A DNA stretch of 64,000 bases from positions 5,151,575 to 5,215,574 of the forward strand of contig OX442324.1 in the NCBI GenBank assembly GCA_949358305.1, in the 5' to 3' direction. Below the pieces are notes generated by a model, which worked only from the letters and a program-made list of their open reading frames with translations, was not told where the DNA came from and ran no database searches. Shown here piece after piece: positions 33,701 to 43,382 of this stretch (within the stretch, counting starts at the first letter, position 1; each line of letters begins with the position of its first letter). Source of the stretch: Strigamia acuminata (lineage: Eukaryota; Arthropoda; Chilopoda; Geophilomorpha; Linotaeniidae). The position numbers and the translations under genes were made by a program.

Positions 33701-33873
33701 AGTTTTGAGTGTTTAAATTTGTTGATTTTCTCGTTTTTTAGGTGGACAATCAACTGCTCTGCATGTTGAATGAAAACAGCGTGGATTATGTGGCTAAGTT
33801 TGCTGATTTAGCGGCTCAGATTGCAGTTGCTGAAACGCCTAAGAAAGTTACAAGTCCAACTCAAATTCAGTGA
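29363..33873 (+). CDS. CRAMP1: Cramped-like chromatin protein
   Basis: Homologue of Drosophila Cramped, a nuclear SANT-type protein linked to Polycomb and histone H1 gene control. Exons: 29363-29433, 29884-30185, 30256-30504, 30565-30636, 30712-30760, 30992-31077, 31423-31619, 31683-32699, 32763-33228, 33302-33663, 33742-33873; 1,000 aa with phases consistent. The Myb/SANT-like region is at about 130-200 (SWELWSVEDKNAFFDALCEY, then QVRHFYYRTWHKISKYL). Conserved blocks follow: QELYGLINYGELRKKLGGCM, SLAQNPRLRL, GMTVGELFLQLGSPNK and the C-terminal DNQLLCMLNENSVDY, all matching vertebrate CRAMP1 in order. The MVKRKRLS start exon joins in frame to exon 2; an alternative start is M at 29885. Intron 6 carries a MITE. 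Confidence 0.92.
31091..31357. mobile_element. 267-bp MITE with TA target duplication in CRAMP1 intron
   Basis: Terminal inverted repeats of about 20 bp: CCGTATTTTCTCGATTAAGAG on the left, and CTCTTACTCGAGAAAATACGG on the right. TA flanks both ends (31089-31090, 31358-31359), as expected for Tc1/mariner-type elements. The interior has no coding capacity. A similar end (CGAGAAATACGGTGTA) occurs near 46890 in a PDS5 intron. Confidence 0.65.
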
Positions 33874-35195
33874 AAATGAGTAGAGAATAGATTTGATTTG
33901 ATTTGATTTGATTTTTTTGTTTTGTTTTTCTTTTATTGTTTAATTGGTTTTTGATTTTTTTTTTGTTTTTTTTTGTTTCTTATCTCGAAAGCTTGATCAG
34001 TGATCATATTTGCAAACCATCTTGTTAAGGGGATACCTTATTGACACCCCATTTTAAGTTTAAAAAACACTTAAAGTATTTTAATTTTACACCATTTATT
34101 TACACACTATTTTTATTTACTTTCACACCAACTTAGAAATATTATTACTGTGAACCTCACTCTTTACATTTGTAATGCCAGTGTGGTCTTTGGTGGCACA
34201 ACAAAAAACTCCTCAGTTATATCAACTACCAGAATATGCTTGCACTCATGTTTCAGAGAATATTGGACAACTACAATTGCCTTTTTCCCACATACCACCA
34301 GCTATTTTAATTTGAAAATCACTATCAGATTTATAAGTTGAAAAGTCTTGACTAGTCATTGCTAAATTGTTTATGTGGAATGGAACTGTGAATTTAAATT
34401 GTAAATGTGAATGCAAATACATGCTACATAGAGTACATTTTCAAAACGTCATATATACGTCGTACAAACGTGCCAAAAACGTCCAAAACGCCAAAAATCA
34501 TTAATGTAATCAATAAATGAAAATTGGGTGTGCAATTAATTTTTAATGGTGGTAAAATAAATGTGTGTGAAATTTTTTAAGGGTTTTATAAAATTGAAAT
34601 GGGGTGCCAATAAATGAAATCTTGATAATATCATATCGCATCTTGAATAGAATTAGGAATCTTCGACAAATGAATTAGCAATTGCCCACTGTTTAAATGA
34701 AAAACATACAGAAAAAGATAAAATTTTCTTTTCGTAGACAATAATGCACATTATATAAATTTTAATGCTAAGAAACAATAAGCATCTGCTATTTAACTGC
34801 CTCACTTAAAAAATCAAGGAAGTTTAGATAAGTTATTCTGTGGTAGGAACTTTTTTTTTGGCTGATCGTAATCATAAAAAGAGTACCAGAAGTAATAAAT
34901 AGTCGTTTCAAGGGTCGAGTGTTTAGTTTGTGATTAAAGGTTGGAGCGATAACTACACTCGACTAGCAACTGTGAGTAAAAAATAATTTTATATGTTTAT
35001 TTCGAAATTGACACGGCGTTTCATTTTCACTGCCAGCTTTGTCAGTTTATTCGCTTTTGTATTAGACGGTTCCGTTTAATGTGTAAAAAAAATTTTTCTG
35101 TATTTAATACCAAATGTATATAAGTAAAGAATAATTATATTTCCCAATTGTTTGCTCATTTTTGTTTTATTTGTTTGCATCTATTAGGATTTAAG
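33874..35195. other. CRAMP1 3' UTR, loose inverted repeat and DHCR7-like leader
   Basis: No further coding sequence. TTATTGACACCCCATTTTAA near 34050 and its imperfect inverse AAATGGGGTGCCAATAA near 34598 could be the ends of a degraded foldback element of about 570 bp. A probable noncoding first exon of DHCR7-like gene 1 ends at the donor GTGAGT at 34972, with its acceptor just before 35188. Confidence 0.35.
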
Positions 35196-36443
35196 ATGAA
35201 CATTCAACGAGCGTGGAAGTACATTCGTACAACTGTTATTCCATTGGTATTGATGATCGTATGTCCACTCACGGTTTTGTTATTCGCCAAATATGGACAC
35301 ATGACACGTATAAATATGACGTGGTTTGACATGCTTTTTGGCAACGCAACGTCATGGACGATTGCAGTTATCTACATCGCTTGGGCCTTAATCTTCCTGA
35401 AAATGCCGGCCAATCATCATTACGGACCGACCACTCGTACCGGATTCTCACCGCGCTATCAAGACAACGGATTCTTTTACTACATGGCAACTTGTGTGAC
35501 GTTCATCTTGGCGTGTTGCGTTTACAGTCCGCTACCTAGAATCATTTACTCGAACGTTCCGCACTTGATTGCAACGTTAAACACGACAGCGTTGATTTTT
35601 TGCGGCGTTTTATGGTTGAAAGGGAAATATTATCCATACGAAAAGGCGGACCCTGAGGAGGGAGGGCTTATTTTCGAATATTTTTCTGGAATGGAACTTC
35701 ATCCGAAAATATTCGACATTGATGTCAAACAATTTACGAACTGTCGATTTGGAATGATGGCGTGGCAGCTGTTAGTTCTCACTTACTGGTTTTTCAGTTA
35801 CGAGCAATATGGTTTCAATTGGGGAATTTGCGTGAGCGCAGTTCTACAAACCGTATACATAGCTAAATTTTACTGGTGGGAACTCGGTTATTTCAACACC
35901 TTAGACGTGATTTTAGATAATGCAGGTTTTTACATCTGTTGGGGGTGTTTGGCCTTCCTGCCGGGTTTTTATGCGTTCTGCTCGTATTATTTCGTACTGA
36001 ATCCTCCAACTATCGGTAAATCGACAGCGCTGATTTTATTGGCGTTGGGTTTGTTAAGTATCCTGATGATTTATTTGGTCGATCATGAAAAAGAAATTTT
36101 TATAAGTTCGAAGGGGAAAAGGTCTCTGTGTAGCAACAAACCGAAATTTGTACAAGCTGAATGCGAAACGAAAAACGGAAGACGCAAAACGAAGTTGTTG
36201 GCGTCTGGTTTTTGGGGTTTTTCACGACATTTGAATTATGTTTTTGAGCTTGTTACGTATTTCGTTTGGAGTTTGCCTGGATATAATTTTGGAATTTGGC
36301 CTTTTACTTGTGCTTTATTTCTCACCGTTTTGCTTATTCATCGTTTATTTCGAGATGACGATAAATGTTTGAAGAAATATGGCGTTGCTTGGCAAGAGTA
36401 TTGTAATCTAGTCAAGTATAGAATGATACCTTATGTCTTTTAA
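35196..36443 (+). CDS. DHCR7: DHCR7-like sterol reductase, copy 1 (415 aa)
   Basis: ERG4/ERG24-family enzymes reduce sterol double bonds in the ER membrane with NADPH; DHCR7 makes cholesterol from 7-dehydrocholesterol. This is a single coding exon of 415 aa with about nine hydrophobic segments. Family motifs: HYGPTTRTGFSPRYQDNG, KQFTNCRFGMMAWQLLVLTY (very like plant DHCR7), GFYICWGC, SGFWGFSRHLNYVFE, and the complete C-terminal signature LIHRLFRDDDKCLKKYG then WQEYC. The chosen ATG follows an acceptor (ctattag) that ends a 5' UTR intron; an upstream in-frame ATG at 35148 lies inside that intron. RHLNY rather than RHPNY favours DHCR7 over LBR/TM7SF2. Substrate not provable from sequence. Confidence 0.85.
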   Translation: MNIQRAWKYIRTTVIPLVLMIVCPLTVLLFAKYGHMTRINMTWFDMLFGNATSWTIAVIYIAWALIFLKMPANHHYGPTTRTGFSPRYQDNGFFYYMATCVTFILACCVYSPLPRIIYSNVPHLIATLNTTALIFCGVLWLKGKYYPYEKADPEEGGLIFEYFSGMELHPKIFDIDVKQFTNCRFGMMAWQLLVLTYWFFSYEQYGFNWGICVSAVLQTVYIAKFYWWELGYFNTLDVILDNAGFYICWGCLAFLPGFYAFCSYYFVLNPPTIGKSTALILLALGLLSILMIYLVDHEKEIFISSKGKRSLCSNKPKFVQAECETKNGRRKTKLLASGFWGFSRHLNYVFELVTYFVWSLPGYNFGIWPFTCALFLTVLLIHRLFRDDDKCLKKYGVAWQEYCNLVKYRMIPYVF

Positions 36444-37549
36444 AAACATGCAATAAAATTTGTTATTTCCGATGTTTAATTTAATTACTTATTGTGAGTG
36501 AGTCTTGACTGCACTCTGAAGTCAGAACTTGATTCGGCTTCACTGCAGTTCAGCTTCAAAATAGAATTATGAAGCAAAATATTAATTGTATGAATAACAA
36601 ATAAATGATGTTACTATCCCTTCCAGAGAAAAAGTTTTTTTCTTTGCCCTGGCCTTTTATTTCATTTTTTTGTTATCTAAAGAACTTCTTTCTGTACTTC
36701 CAGGAGGAAACTAAAGCTCAGTGCAAGCTCTCATATAAACCATCCTTGGAATTTTTCTCTTTCCTTCGAATGGAGAATTGAATAAAGATTATCAAAGCAA
36801 TATAAATTCGTATGATTAACAAAAGTTTTTTATGTCTAGTCGGATTATTATATATTGATTATATTTATTTGTTATTCATACAATTAATATCTTGCTTTAT
36901 ATCTTAGCAAAATTTGAAAGTAAACATCATAAACAAATTAAGGAATACTTATTTAACTGAGAAAAAAAATTCTCTCAGTTTGAGCAACTTTACTTGCATC
37001 AGCCATTAAAAAGTCAACATACGTGGGTCCGTTTATCAAAAATGACTTATTGGTTTGTATTGAGATTTGTATTAAGATTCATAGGTCTTCGCACGAGAAG
37101 AACAGCCCCATGCGACTGCATGGGCTTCTAAATTCCAACACGTTAATTTCATGTGAACAAATAGGACTCCAAAACCATCTGCAAGATTGTCTTCCGCGTC
37201 TGTTCTTTCTAAGAAACTTTTGTTTTATCTAAATACATTTCAAATGGACTCAACAGCTGAGATAGGTGCTGTACCAATAAATATTTTAATTATATTAATC
37301 TTCAGATCTAAAACTTGCTGATCCATAATAGTGCAGCCAGGAAGAAATTGCAATACGAATTACGATAAGATTCAATGCTTAGTTTTTTGCACAGAACAGA
37401 AACGAGCAGAACATTTAACAACGTTTCTGTGTATTTTAATTGTGAATCTTTCACTGCCAGCTGAGTTAATTTACTCGTTACATTTCTAATAATGAAAAAA
37501 AGTAAAGAATAATTATAATAATTATATTCTGTTTGAATATATCAGGAGC
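36444..37549. other. Interval after DHCR7-like copy 1, with inverted repeat
   Basis: No gene. A sequence of about 35-40 bp around 36571-36608 (containing ATTAATTGTATGAATAACAA) recurs inverted at about 36863-36899, so the 330 bp between them could fold back. The stretch 37440-37520 is homologous to the leader of copy 1 and belongs to the duplicated broken copy. Confidence 0.5.
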
Positions 37550-37875
37550 AAAGATCGATATTCAACAGATATGGAAATCCATTCGTGTAACCCCGGTTCC
37601 ATTGGCAATTATGATCGCGTGTCCAATTGTAGATTTATTATCGGCAAAATATGGACAAACGACACCTTTACACATGGACTGAAACGTTGTTTGGCAACAC
37701 AACGTCTTGGATGATAGCAATTATCTTCATCGCTTGGGTCTTTTTCCTCCTTAAAGTACCAGCGAAACAATATTATGGACGAACAACTCCTACCGGATCC
37801 ACACCGCGTTACCAAGACAACGGATCGTCGTATTACATCATGAACTGTCTCGTGCTCATCTTTGCATTTTTTTAG
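37550..37875 (+). pseudogene. Truncated DHCR7-like copy
   Basis: It is homologous to the first 120 or so codons of copy 1, with its leader (CTGCCAGCTGAGTT...) and acceptor. The start codon is ATC instead of ATG (ATCGATATTCAACAG). One base is shifted near 37678, so the first frame ends HMD-stop while the next frame continues TWTETLFGNTTSW through YQDNGSSYY. A stop then follows FAFF. Everything after is missing; copy 1's 3' tail motif TCGGCTTCACTGCAGTT reappears at about 38010, showing an internal deletion of about 1 kb. Confidence 0.85.
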
Positions 37876-39075
37876 GCTAAACACACAAAAAAAACTCAAT
37901 TTTCATAGACTTTTAGGCAAAATATTTATTCAGGTACGTTTAGTTTGAACAATAAATATGTTATTACTGATAGGGGCAGAGCAACTCTGGCTCCACTGGT
38001 GTCAACTCGATTCGGCTTCACTGCAGTTTAGGCTTCTTTTCTTTTGGCTCTAAACGAAAATCGATATAAACCCTAAAAGTTGATGAATACCTATCTAGTA
38101 ATGTCCACTCATTAAAATAATACGATAGTTTTGGAATTTGTTCGCTTGTAAACTTACACTTTACATTTAAAATGAACAAACACACTTCGTTTCTCAGAGA
38201 GTTGTTACAAATCGCATATCGCATATCGCATATGTAGCCTGAAAACGCCTGATACATAGCAATAAAGCAGCAAAAACGATTGAGATTACACAAGTAGTCT
38301 TCAGTTTTCCAGAAATAAGTGACAAAAAAATCTGGGGAAAACAAATTTGTGCATGTCTTGTGCAAAACGAGCGTGGCAAGAGGAATTAAATGAATTCAAT
38401 AGGTGCAAGGATAAATTATTAAGGCGACAAGGAAATAACTATTGTGTTATTGTAATTTCTTCTTTTCAAAGAACAATAATTGGTGCATTATATCTAATTT
38501 AGCATTTATTTGTCTGGTTAGACAAAGCCTTTATAGCATATTACAAGAATCGTCTCAAAATCTTCAAATAATGTGAGAAGCATTTACAGATACCCACATG
38601 CATAAATACATGGATAGTTAAAAGACCAAACAGAATTGAACAGAAGGCCCAGTTGCTAATATTTTCAACGAACAACCAAGTGAGTATGAAGCCATGAGCA
38701 TTCATTGGGGTTACCGCGGAAAGAAATAACAAATTTAAATTTCGAATATCACAAAATGAATAACCGCGGAATGAATAACCGCGGAATTTTTTTAAAAAAC
38801 ACATGCAAGGTTAGGTTTGCGAGGCATTCTGTTAGACATTCTTAGGAATTCGCAAAAACGAAATTGCGCAACCGTGGAATAGATAAGCGAGACTGAATAA
38901 GCGCGGAATAGTTATCCGCGCATATTCATTCCGCGCCAGTTATTGTAACCCCATTCATTTTAGCATTTAAACCGTTACTTTTTCAACTTTAAAATGTCTT
39001 CTTTTTTTTTATTATGTATTAGAACTTTAACTGCATATTCAATTCATTTTAAAGAGAAGAAATTTAAAGAGAAAG
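37876..39075. other. Interval between broken and second DHCR7-like copies
   Basis: No gene is supported. It contains the 3' remnant of the broken copy near 38010-38035, a triple ATCGCATAT at about 38212-38230, and a MITE (listed separately). Confidence 0.55.
38707..38952. mobile_element. 246-bp MITE with 7-bp target duplication
   Basis: Ends are GGGGTTAC and GTAACCCC, flanked on both sides by ATTCATT (38700-38706 and 38953-38959). The interior repeats GAATAACCGCGGAAT at the left, and has GCGCGGAATAGTTATCCGCGC and ATTCATTCCGCGC at the right, so subterminal repeats occur in both orientations. No open frame is seen. The superfamily is not identified. Confidence 0.7.
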
Positions 39076-40323
39076 ATGAGTTTGCAATCTTTATGGGCTT
39101 CTCTCCGAATAAGTTTGGTTCCAGCATTTCTTATTGTCTCTCCCCCAATTCTAATCCAACTTCTTGCCAAATTCGGACACATGGAGCGCATAAGCTTGAC
39201 GTGGAGCGAAATCATTTTTGGCAACGCGGTATCTTGGAAAATTGCAATTTTTTTCATGTCTTGGGCCTTACTCTTCCTGAAACTTCCTGCTAAACAACAT
39301 TACGGACCAACAACTCGATCCGGATACACCCCACGTTACCAAGACAACGGCTTTTTGTATTATGTTACATCAAGTGTACTCTTTATGTGTACTTGTTATG
39401 TGTATCCGTCATTACCGCACCTTATTTACGCGAATATGCCGCAGCTGTTATCAGCTTTAAGCGTGATCGCGCTAACATTGTGCGCCGTTTTGTGGTTGAA
39501 AGGGAAATATTATCCGTACGAGAAGTCGAGCGTAGAAAACGTTGGGTTTATATTTGAATATTATAGTGGAATCGAGCTTCATCCAAGAATATTCGATGTT
39601 GACGTCAAACAATTTACAAATGTACGAATTGGAATGATGTCTTGGCAGTTGCTAATTCTAACTTATTGGGCTGTTAGTTTTGATAAATTTGGTTTTAATT
39701 GGGGGATGACGGCCCATGCTATTGTGCACACTGTTTATTTTACGAAATTGTTTTACTTTGAATACACATATTTCAATACTTTGGATGTGATTTTAGATAA
39801 CGCGGGTTTTTATATGTGTTGGGGATGTATAGTATTCGTGCCCGGTTTCTTTGCGTTTACAACATTCTATTTTGTTGCACATCCTCCGATGATTAGTCCA
39901 GATACGGCTCTGACTGTACTGGCTTTAGGTTTAACTTGTGTGGCACTTACATTTATTATCGATTTTGAAAAAGATGTATTTAAAAGATCAAATGGCAAAA
40001 ACACACTGTGGAGCAATAAACCGAAAATCATACAGGCGGAATATGAAATAAAAGGGAAAAAAGTGAAAACGAGATTATTGGTTTCTGGTTTTTGGGGTGT
40101 TTCGCGCCATTTGAATTACGTTTTTGAGGTTGCCACGTATTTTGTTTGGAGTTTTCCTGGATACAATTTTGGAATTGGGCCGTTTATTGTTCCTTTATTT
40201 CTCACTGGTTTGATTATTCATCGTTCATTTCGTGATGAGGCTAAATGTTCAGAGAAATACGGAGTTGCTTGGCAACAGTACTGTAGTGCAGTTAGGTGGA
40301 AAATAATACCTTTCGTGTATTAA
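39076..40323 (+). CDS. DHCR7: DHCR7-like sterol reductase, copy 2 (415 aa)
   Basis: Same family and exact length as copy 1. It starts MSLQSLWASLRISLVPAF. Motifs: HYGPTTRSGYTPRYQDNG, KGKYYPYEKSS, KQFTNVRIGMMSWQLLILTY, FNTLDVILDNAGFYMCWGC, SGFWGVSRHLNYVFE, and IIHRSFRDEAKCSEKYG with WQQYC. The cofactor-facing and C-terminal signature residues are all kept, so it should be active. The coding region is a single exon. It is closer to copy 3 than to copy 1 (SGYTP, YEIKGKK, DFEKDVFKRS). A 73-bp stretch at 39278-39350 is 72/73 identical to copy 3. Confidence 0.85.
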   Translation: MSLQSLWASLRISLVPAFLIVSPPILIQLLAKFGHMERISLTWSEIIFGNAVSWKIAIFFMSWALLFLKLPAKQHYGPTTRSGYTPRYQDNGFLYYVTSSVLFMCTCYVYPSLPHLIYANMPQLLSALSVIALTLCAVLWLKGKYYPYEKSSVENVGFIFEYYSGIELHPRIFDVDVKQFTNVRIGMMSWQLLILTYWAVSFDKFGFNWGMTAHAIVHTVYFTKLFYFEYTYFNTLDVILDNAGFYMCWGCIVFVPGFFAFTTFYFVAHPPMISPDTALTVLALGLTCVALTFIIDFEKDVFKRSNGKNTLWSNKPKIIQAEYEIKGKKVKTRLLVSGFWGVSRHLNYVFEVATYFVWSFPGYNFGIGPFIVPLFLTGLIIHRSFRDEAKCSEKYGVAWQQYCSAVRWKIIPFVY

Positions 40324-41928
40324 AATGCAGTCATATTTGTCAATCCCTGGATTTCCGCGTTTTATTTCAATATTTAACTTCTAAGCCTAAACAAAAACAA
40401 AACTTGATTTGAAATAAAAGTAGTAACACCTGTGAATATTTTTTCCTACCTGTAGGTGTTTCAAAATATTTATATTTATATTTATAAGTCAAAATTGTTG
40501 GAATAAAGGAAACTGGATGAATAATGTTGCAAATGTTTTAATGGTCAAAAATACAAAGTATAAACATAGTGTAAGAAGGGATAGTGGTTTCACTCTGTCA
40601 GTTCCCTGATTCGCTACGGTGGCGCTGCGATCCACAGACAGACTACGACCGCATGCTGAACTAGGTCAAAACAAAACCACTCATTTTGATTGTTTTAAGC
40701 ATCAGAAATAAAAATAATTATTACACACATTTTTTAGACTGCCAAACATTAATTTGGTAAAAAAAGATGAATAAAATTAATTAAAAAAAATTTTTTTTTA
40801 ATTATTTTTTTATTTTTATTATTTTAGTATTTTTATTTTTTTATTTTTAAATTATTTTTTTAATTATTTTTATTTCTGATGCTTAAAACAATCAAAATGA
40901 GTGGTTTTGACCTAGTTCAGCTTGCATTTCCATGCGGTCGTAGTCTGTCTGTAGATTGCAGCGCCACCGTGGCGAATCAGGGAACTGATAAGTGAGACCA
41001 CTGTCCCTTCTTACACTATGGTATAAATAATAGTAAGGATTAAACAAAAACATTCTGATTGGATTATGTGATCTCACGATATCTCGTTCCGGTACATCCG
41101 GAACCGTACATTCAAAAAAAAATTGATGGTCCCTTCTGCGAGTGCAGATTTCTATTAATCCGCCTCTGCCAGAAAGATATCAATTGAATTAAACACTTCC
41201 TCTTGCAACGATCACAGGTGTTACCACCCAAGTTTACAATAAAAACTGAATGCTTTTAACGTTTTACAAATATAAAAATTTATTTTAATCGAAAATAATA
41301 CAAGATAATATTTAAATATTTTTAAAATTATTGTTAATATTTGAAATATGATCAACGATTCTGTGTAATAAGTGGAAAATTGAGCTCTATCTCAACTGTG
41401 CCCTGATGTAACTTTATCTTGCTCTTGTCGCGCCACTAATTTGCAAAAAGGACAAAGGTCGAATTGATGGTGAAGAAATTAAGGATGGCAATAGGGGGAT
41501 GGTAAGGAAATACTTCCATGCAAATTACCTTGTTTCAAATATTGCTTCTTAAAAAATTAATTATAATTCAACAGATTTGTGAGTGCATTCATTCGCGGAG
41601 CAACCTTGACTCACCATTATTTTTGTTCACGCTCTTTTTATTGTCTCTTATTGTTACGGACAAAGGCACTTATCAATACTTGGAGTACAAATATTGAAAT
41701 CTTCAAATCTTGGAGGAAAAACAGATGGTATATACATATACAGCCACATGTGCACTCCAGAGAAAGTGATGTAGCAAACCCCAGGATCAGTTGTGAATAT
41801 CTTCAACGAATAAACCAGTCAGTGAGTATATTAGATTTAGATTTAAACAACTATGACTTTTGCATTTTAATTTTGAATATTATTATTATTATAATTATTA
41901 TTATTTATCTTTTTAAAGAAAAAAAAGG
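40324..41928. other. Interval between DHCR7-like copies 2 and 3
   Basis: Holds the large foldback element at 40565-41020 (listed separately). The probable leader exon of copy 3 ends near 41822 (donor GTGAGT). The open stretch at 41579-41965 overlaps this leader and shows no family motif. Confidence 0.5.
40565..41020. mobile_element. Foldback MITE of 456 bp with long arms and 7-bp target duplication
   Basis: The left arm of about 150 bp (from CATAGTGTAAGAAGGGATAG) is repeated inverted at 40862-41020 (ending CTTCTTACACTATG) with only scattered mismatches. The spacer of about 150 bp is almost pure A/T. GTATAAA occurs directly before (40558-40564) and after (41021-41027), a 7-bp target duplication. 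There is no coding capacity, and the whole element can form one long hairpin. Confidence 0.85.
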
Positions 41929-43176
41929 ATGGATTTCCAATCTGTGTGGGCTTCTTTGCGAATAACTTTGGTTCCGGCGTTTATCATAATATCTTCCCCG
42001 ATTACAGTGCACATTCTTGCTAGATTCGGACACGCAGAGAGCATTAGCATGACATGCAGCGAAGTCATTTTTGGCAACGCGGTGTGTTGGAAAATGTCAT
42101 TTTTCCTGATGTTCTGGGCCTTACTTTTCTTGAAACTTCCTGCTAAACAACATTACGGACCAACAACTCGATCCGGATACACCCCACATTACCAAGACAA
42201 CGGATTTTTTTATTACGTTACATCAAGTGTGCTGTTTATTGCGTATTGTTACGTGTATCCGGCATTGCCGCACCTTATTTACTCTAATATGGTCCACCTG
42301 TTATCGACTTTAAACGTGATCGGGCTAACATTGTGCGCCATTTTGTGGTTGAAAGGGAAATATTTTCCTTACGAAAAGGGGGGCTTGGGAAACGTTGGGT
42401 TTATATTTGAATATTTTTGTGGAATCGAGCATCATCCAAGAATGTTCGATGTTGATGTCAAACAGTTTACAAACTGCCGATTTGGAATGATGCTTTGGCA
42501 GTTGTTGATTCTAACTTTTTGGGCCGTCAGTTATGATAAATTTGGTTTTAATTGGGGCATTACTGCTAGTGTCTTTTCACAATCCGTTTATGTTGCAAAG
42601 TTATATTATTTTGAATACACATATTTCAATACTCTAGATGTGATTTTAGATTATACAGGTTTTTACATGTGTTGGGGATGTATGGTATTCATACCCGGTT
42701 TCTTTTTGTTTACCACTTACTATTTTGTTGCCCACCCACCAACTGTCGATCCACATACGGGTCTCATGCTGTTAGTTTTAGGCACATTTTGTGTGATATT
42801 CACTTTTATAATCGATTTCGACAAGGATGTATTTAAAAGATCCGGAGGAAAACGGACTTTGTGGAGCAATAAACCGAAATTCATAGAGGCGGAATACGAA
42901 ATAAAAGGAGAAAAAAAGAAAACGAGATTATTAGCTTCCGGTTTCTGGGGTGTTTCTCGCCATTTGAATTACGTGTTTGAAGTTGCTTCGTATGTTGTTT
43001 GGGCTTTACCCGGGTATAAGTTGGGAATTGTACCGTTTGTTTGTCCCATCTTTCTCATCGGTTTAGTTATCCATCGTTCACAACGAGATGATGCGAGATG
43101 TTTGGAAAAATATGGTGTTGCTTGGCAACAATATTGTAGCGTTGTCAAGTACAAAATATTGCCTTATGTTTATTAG
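41929..43176 (+). CDS. DHCR7: DHCR7-like sterol reductase, copy 3 (415 aa)
   Basis: Third intact member, 415 aa in one coding exon. It starts MDFQSVWASLRITLVPAF. Motifs: HYGPTTRSGYTPHYQDNG (His for Arg), KGKYFPYEKGG, KQFTNCRFGMMLWQLLILTF, GFYMCWGC, SGFWGVSRHLNYVFE, and VIHRSQRDDARCLEKYG with WQQYC. In FNTLDVILDYTGFY, the Asn-Ala of the other copies is Tyr-Thr. Otherwise the family residues match copies 1 and 2. It converges with the BED-finger-like gene 207 bp downstream. Whether the three enzymes differ in substrate or tissue cannot be told from sequence. Confidence 0.85.
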   Translation: MDFQSVWASLRITLVPAFIIISSPITVHILARFGHAESISMTCSEVIFGNAVCWKMSFFLMFWALLFLKLPAKQHYGPTTRSGYTPHYQDNGFFYYVTSSVLFIAYCYVYPALPHLIYSNMVHLLSTLNVIGLTLCAILWLKGKYFPYEKGGLGNVGFIFEYFCGIEHHPRMFDVDVKQFTNCRFGMMLWQLLILTFWAVSYDKFGFNWGITASVFSQSVYVAKLYYFEYTYFNTLDVILDYTGFYMCWGCMVFIPGFFLFTTYYFVAHPPTVDPHTGLMLLVLGTFCVIFTFIIDFDKDVFKRSGGKRTLWSNKPKFIEAEYEIKGEKKKTRLLASGFWGVSRHLNYVFEVASYVVWALPGYKLGIVPFVCPIFLIGLVIHRSQRDDARCLEKYGVAWQQYCSVVKYKILPYVY

Positions 43177-43382
43177 TATAGAATCACTGTAAAAAAAAAA
43201 AGTCAGATGTAACAGTGAATTTTATTCCACAGTCAATAAAAACAACTATGTATTACAATACACGACATCATTTTACAAAAAGAAAACATTGTATATAAGC
43301 AATTTACCATAGCCGAATAATAAAAACGACCAAATTGAATCGCGTCGCAAATAAAAAGACATGTATAGAATTTAAATATCGT

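Noticed and set aside
35148-35195. Upstream in-frame ATG extending DHCR7-like copy 1 by 16 codons
   Set aside because: The extra codons lie before a good acceptor (ctattag) and have no counterpart in copies 2 and 3, which both start at the equivalent of 35196.
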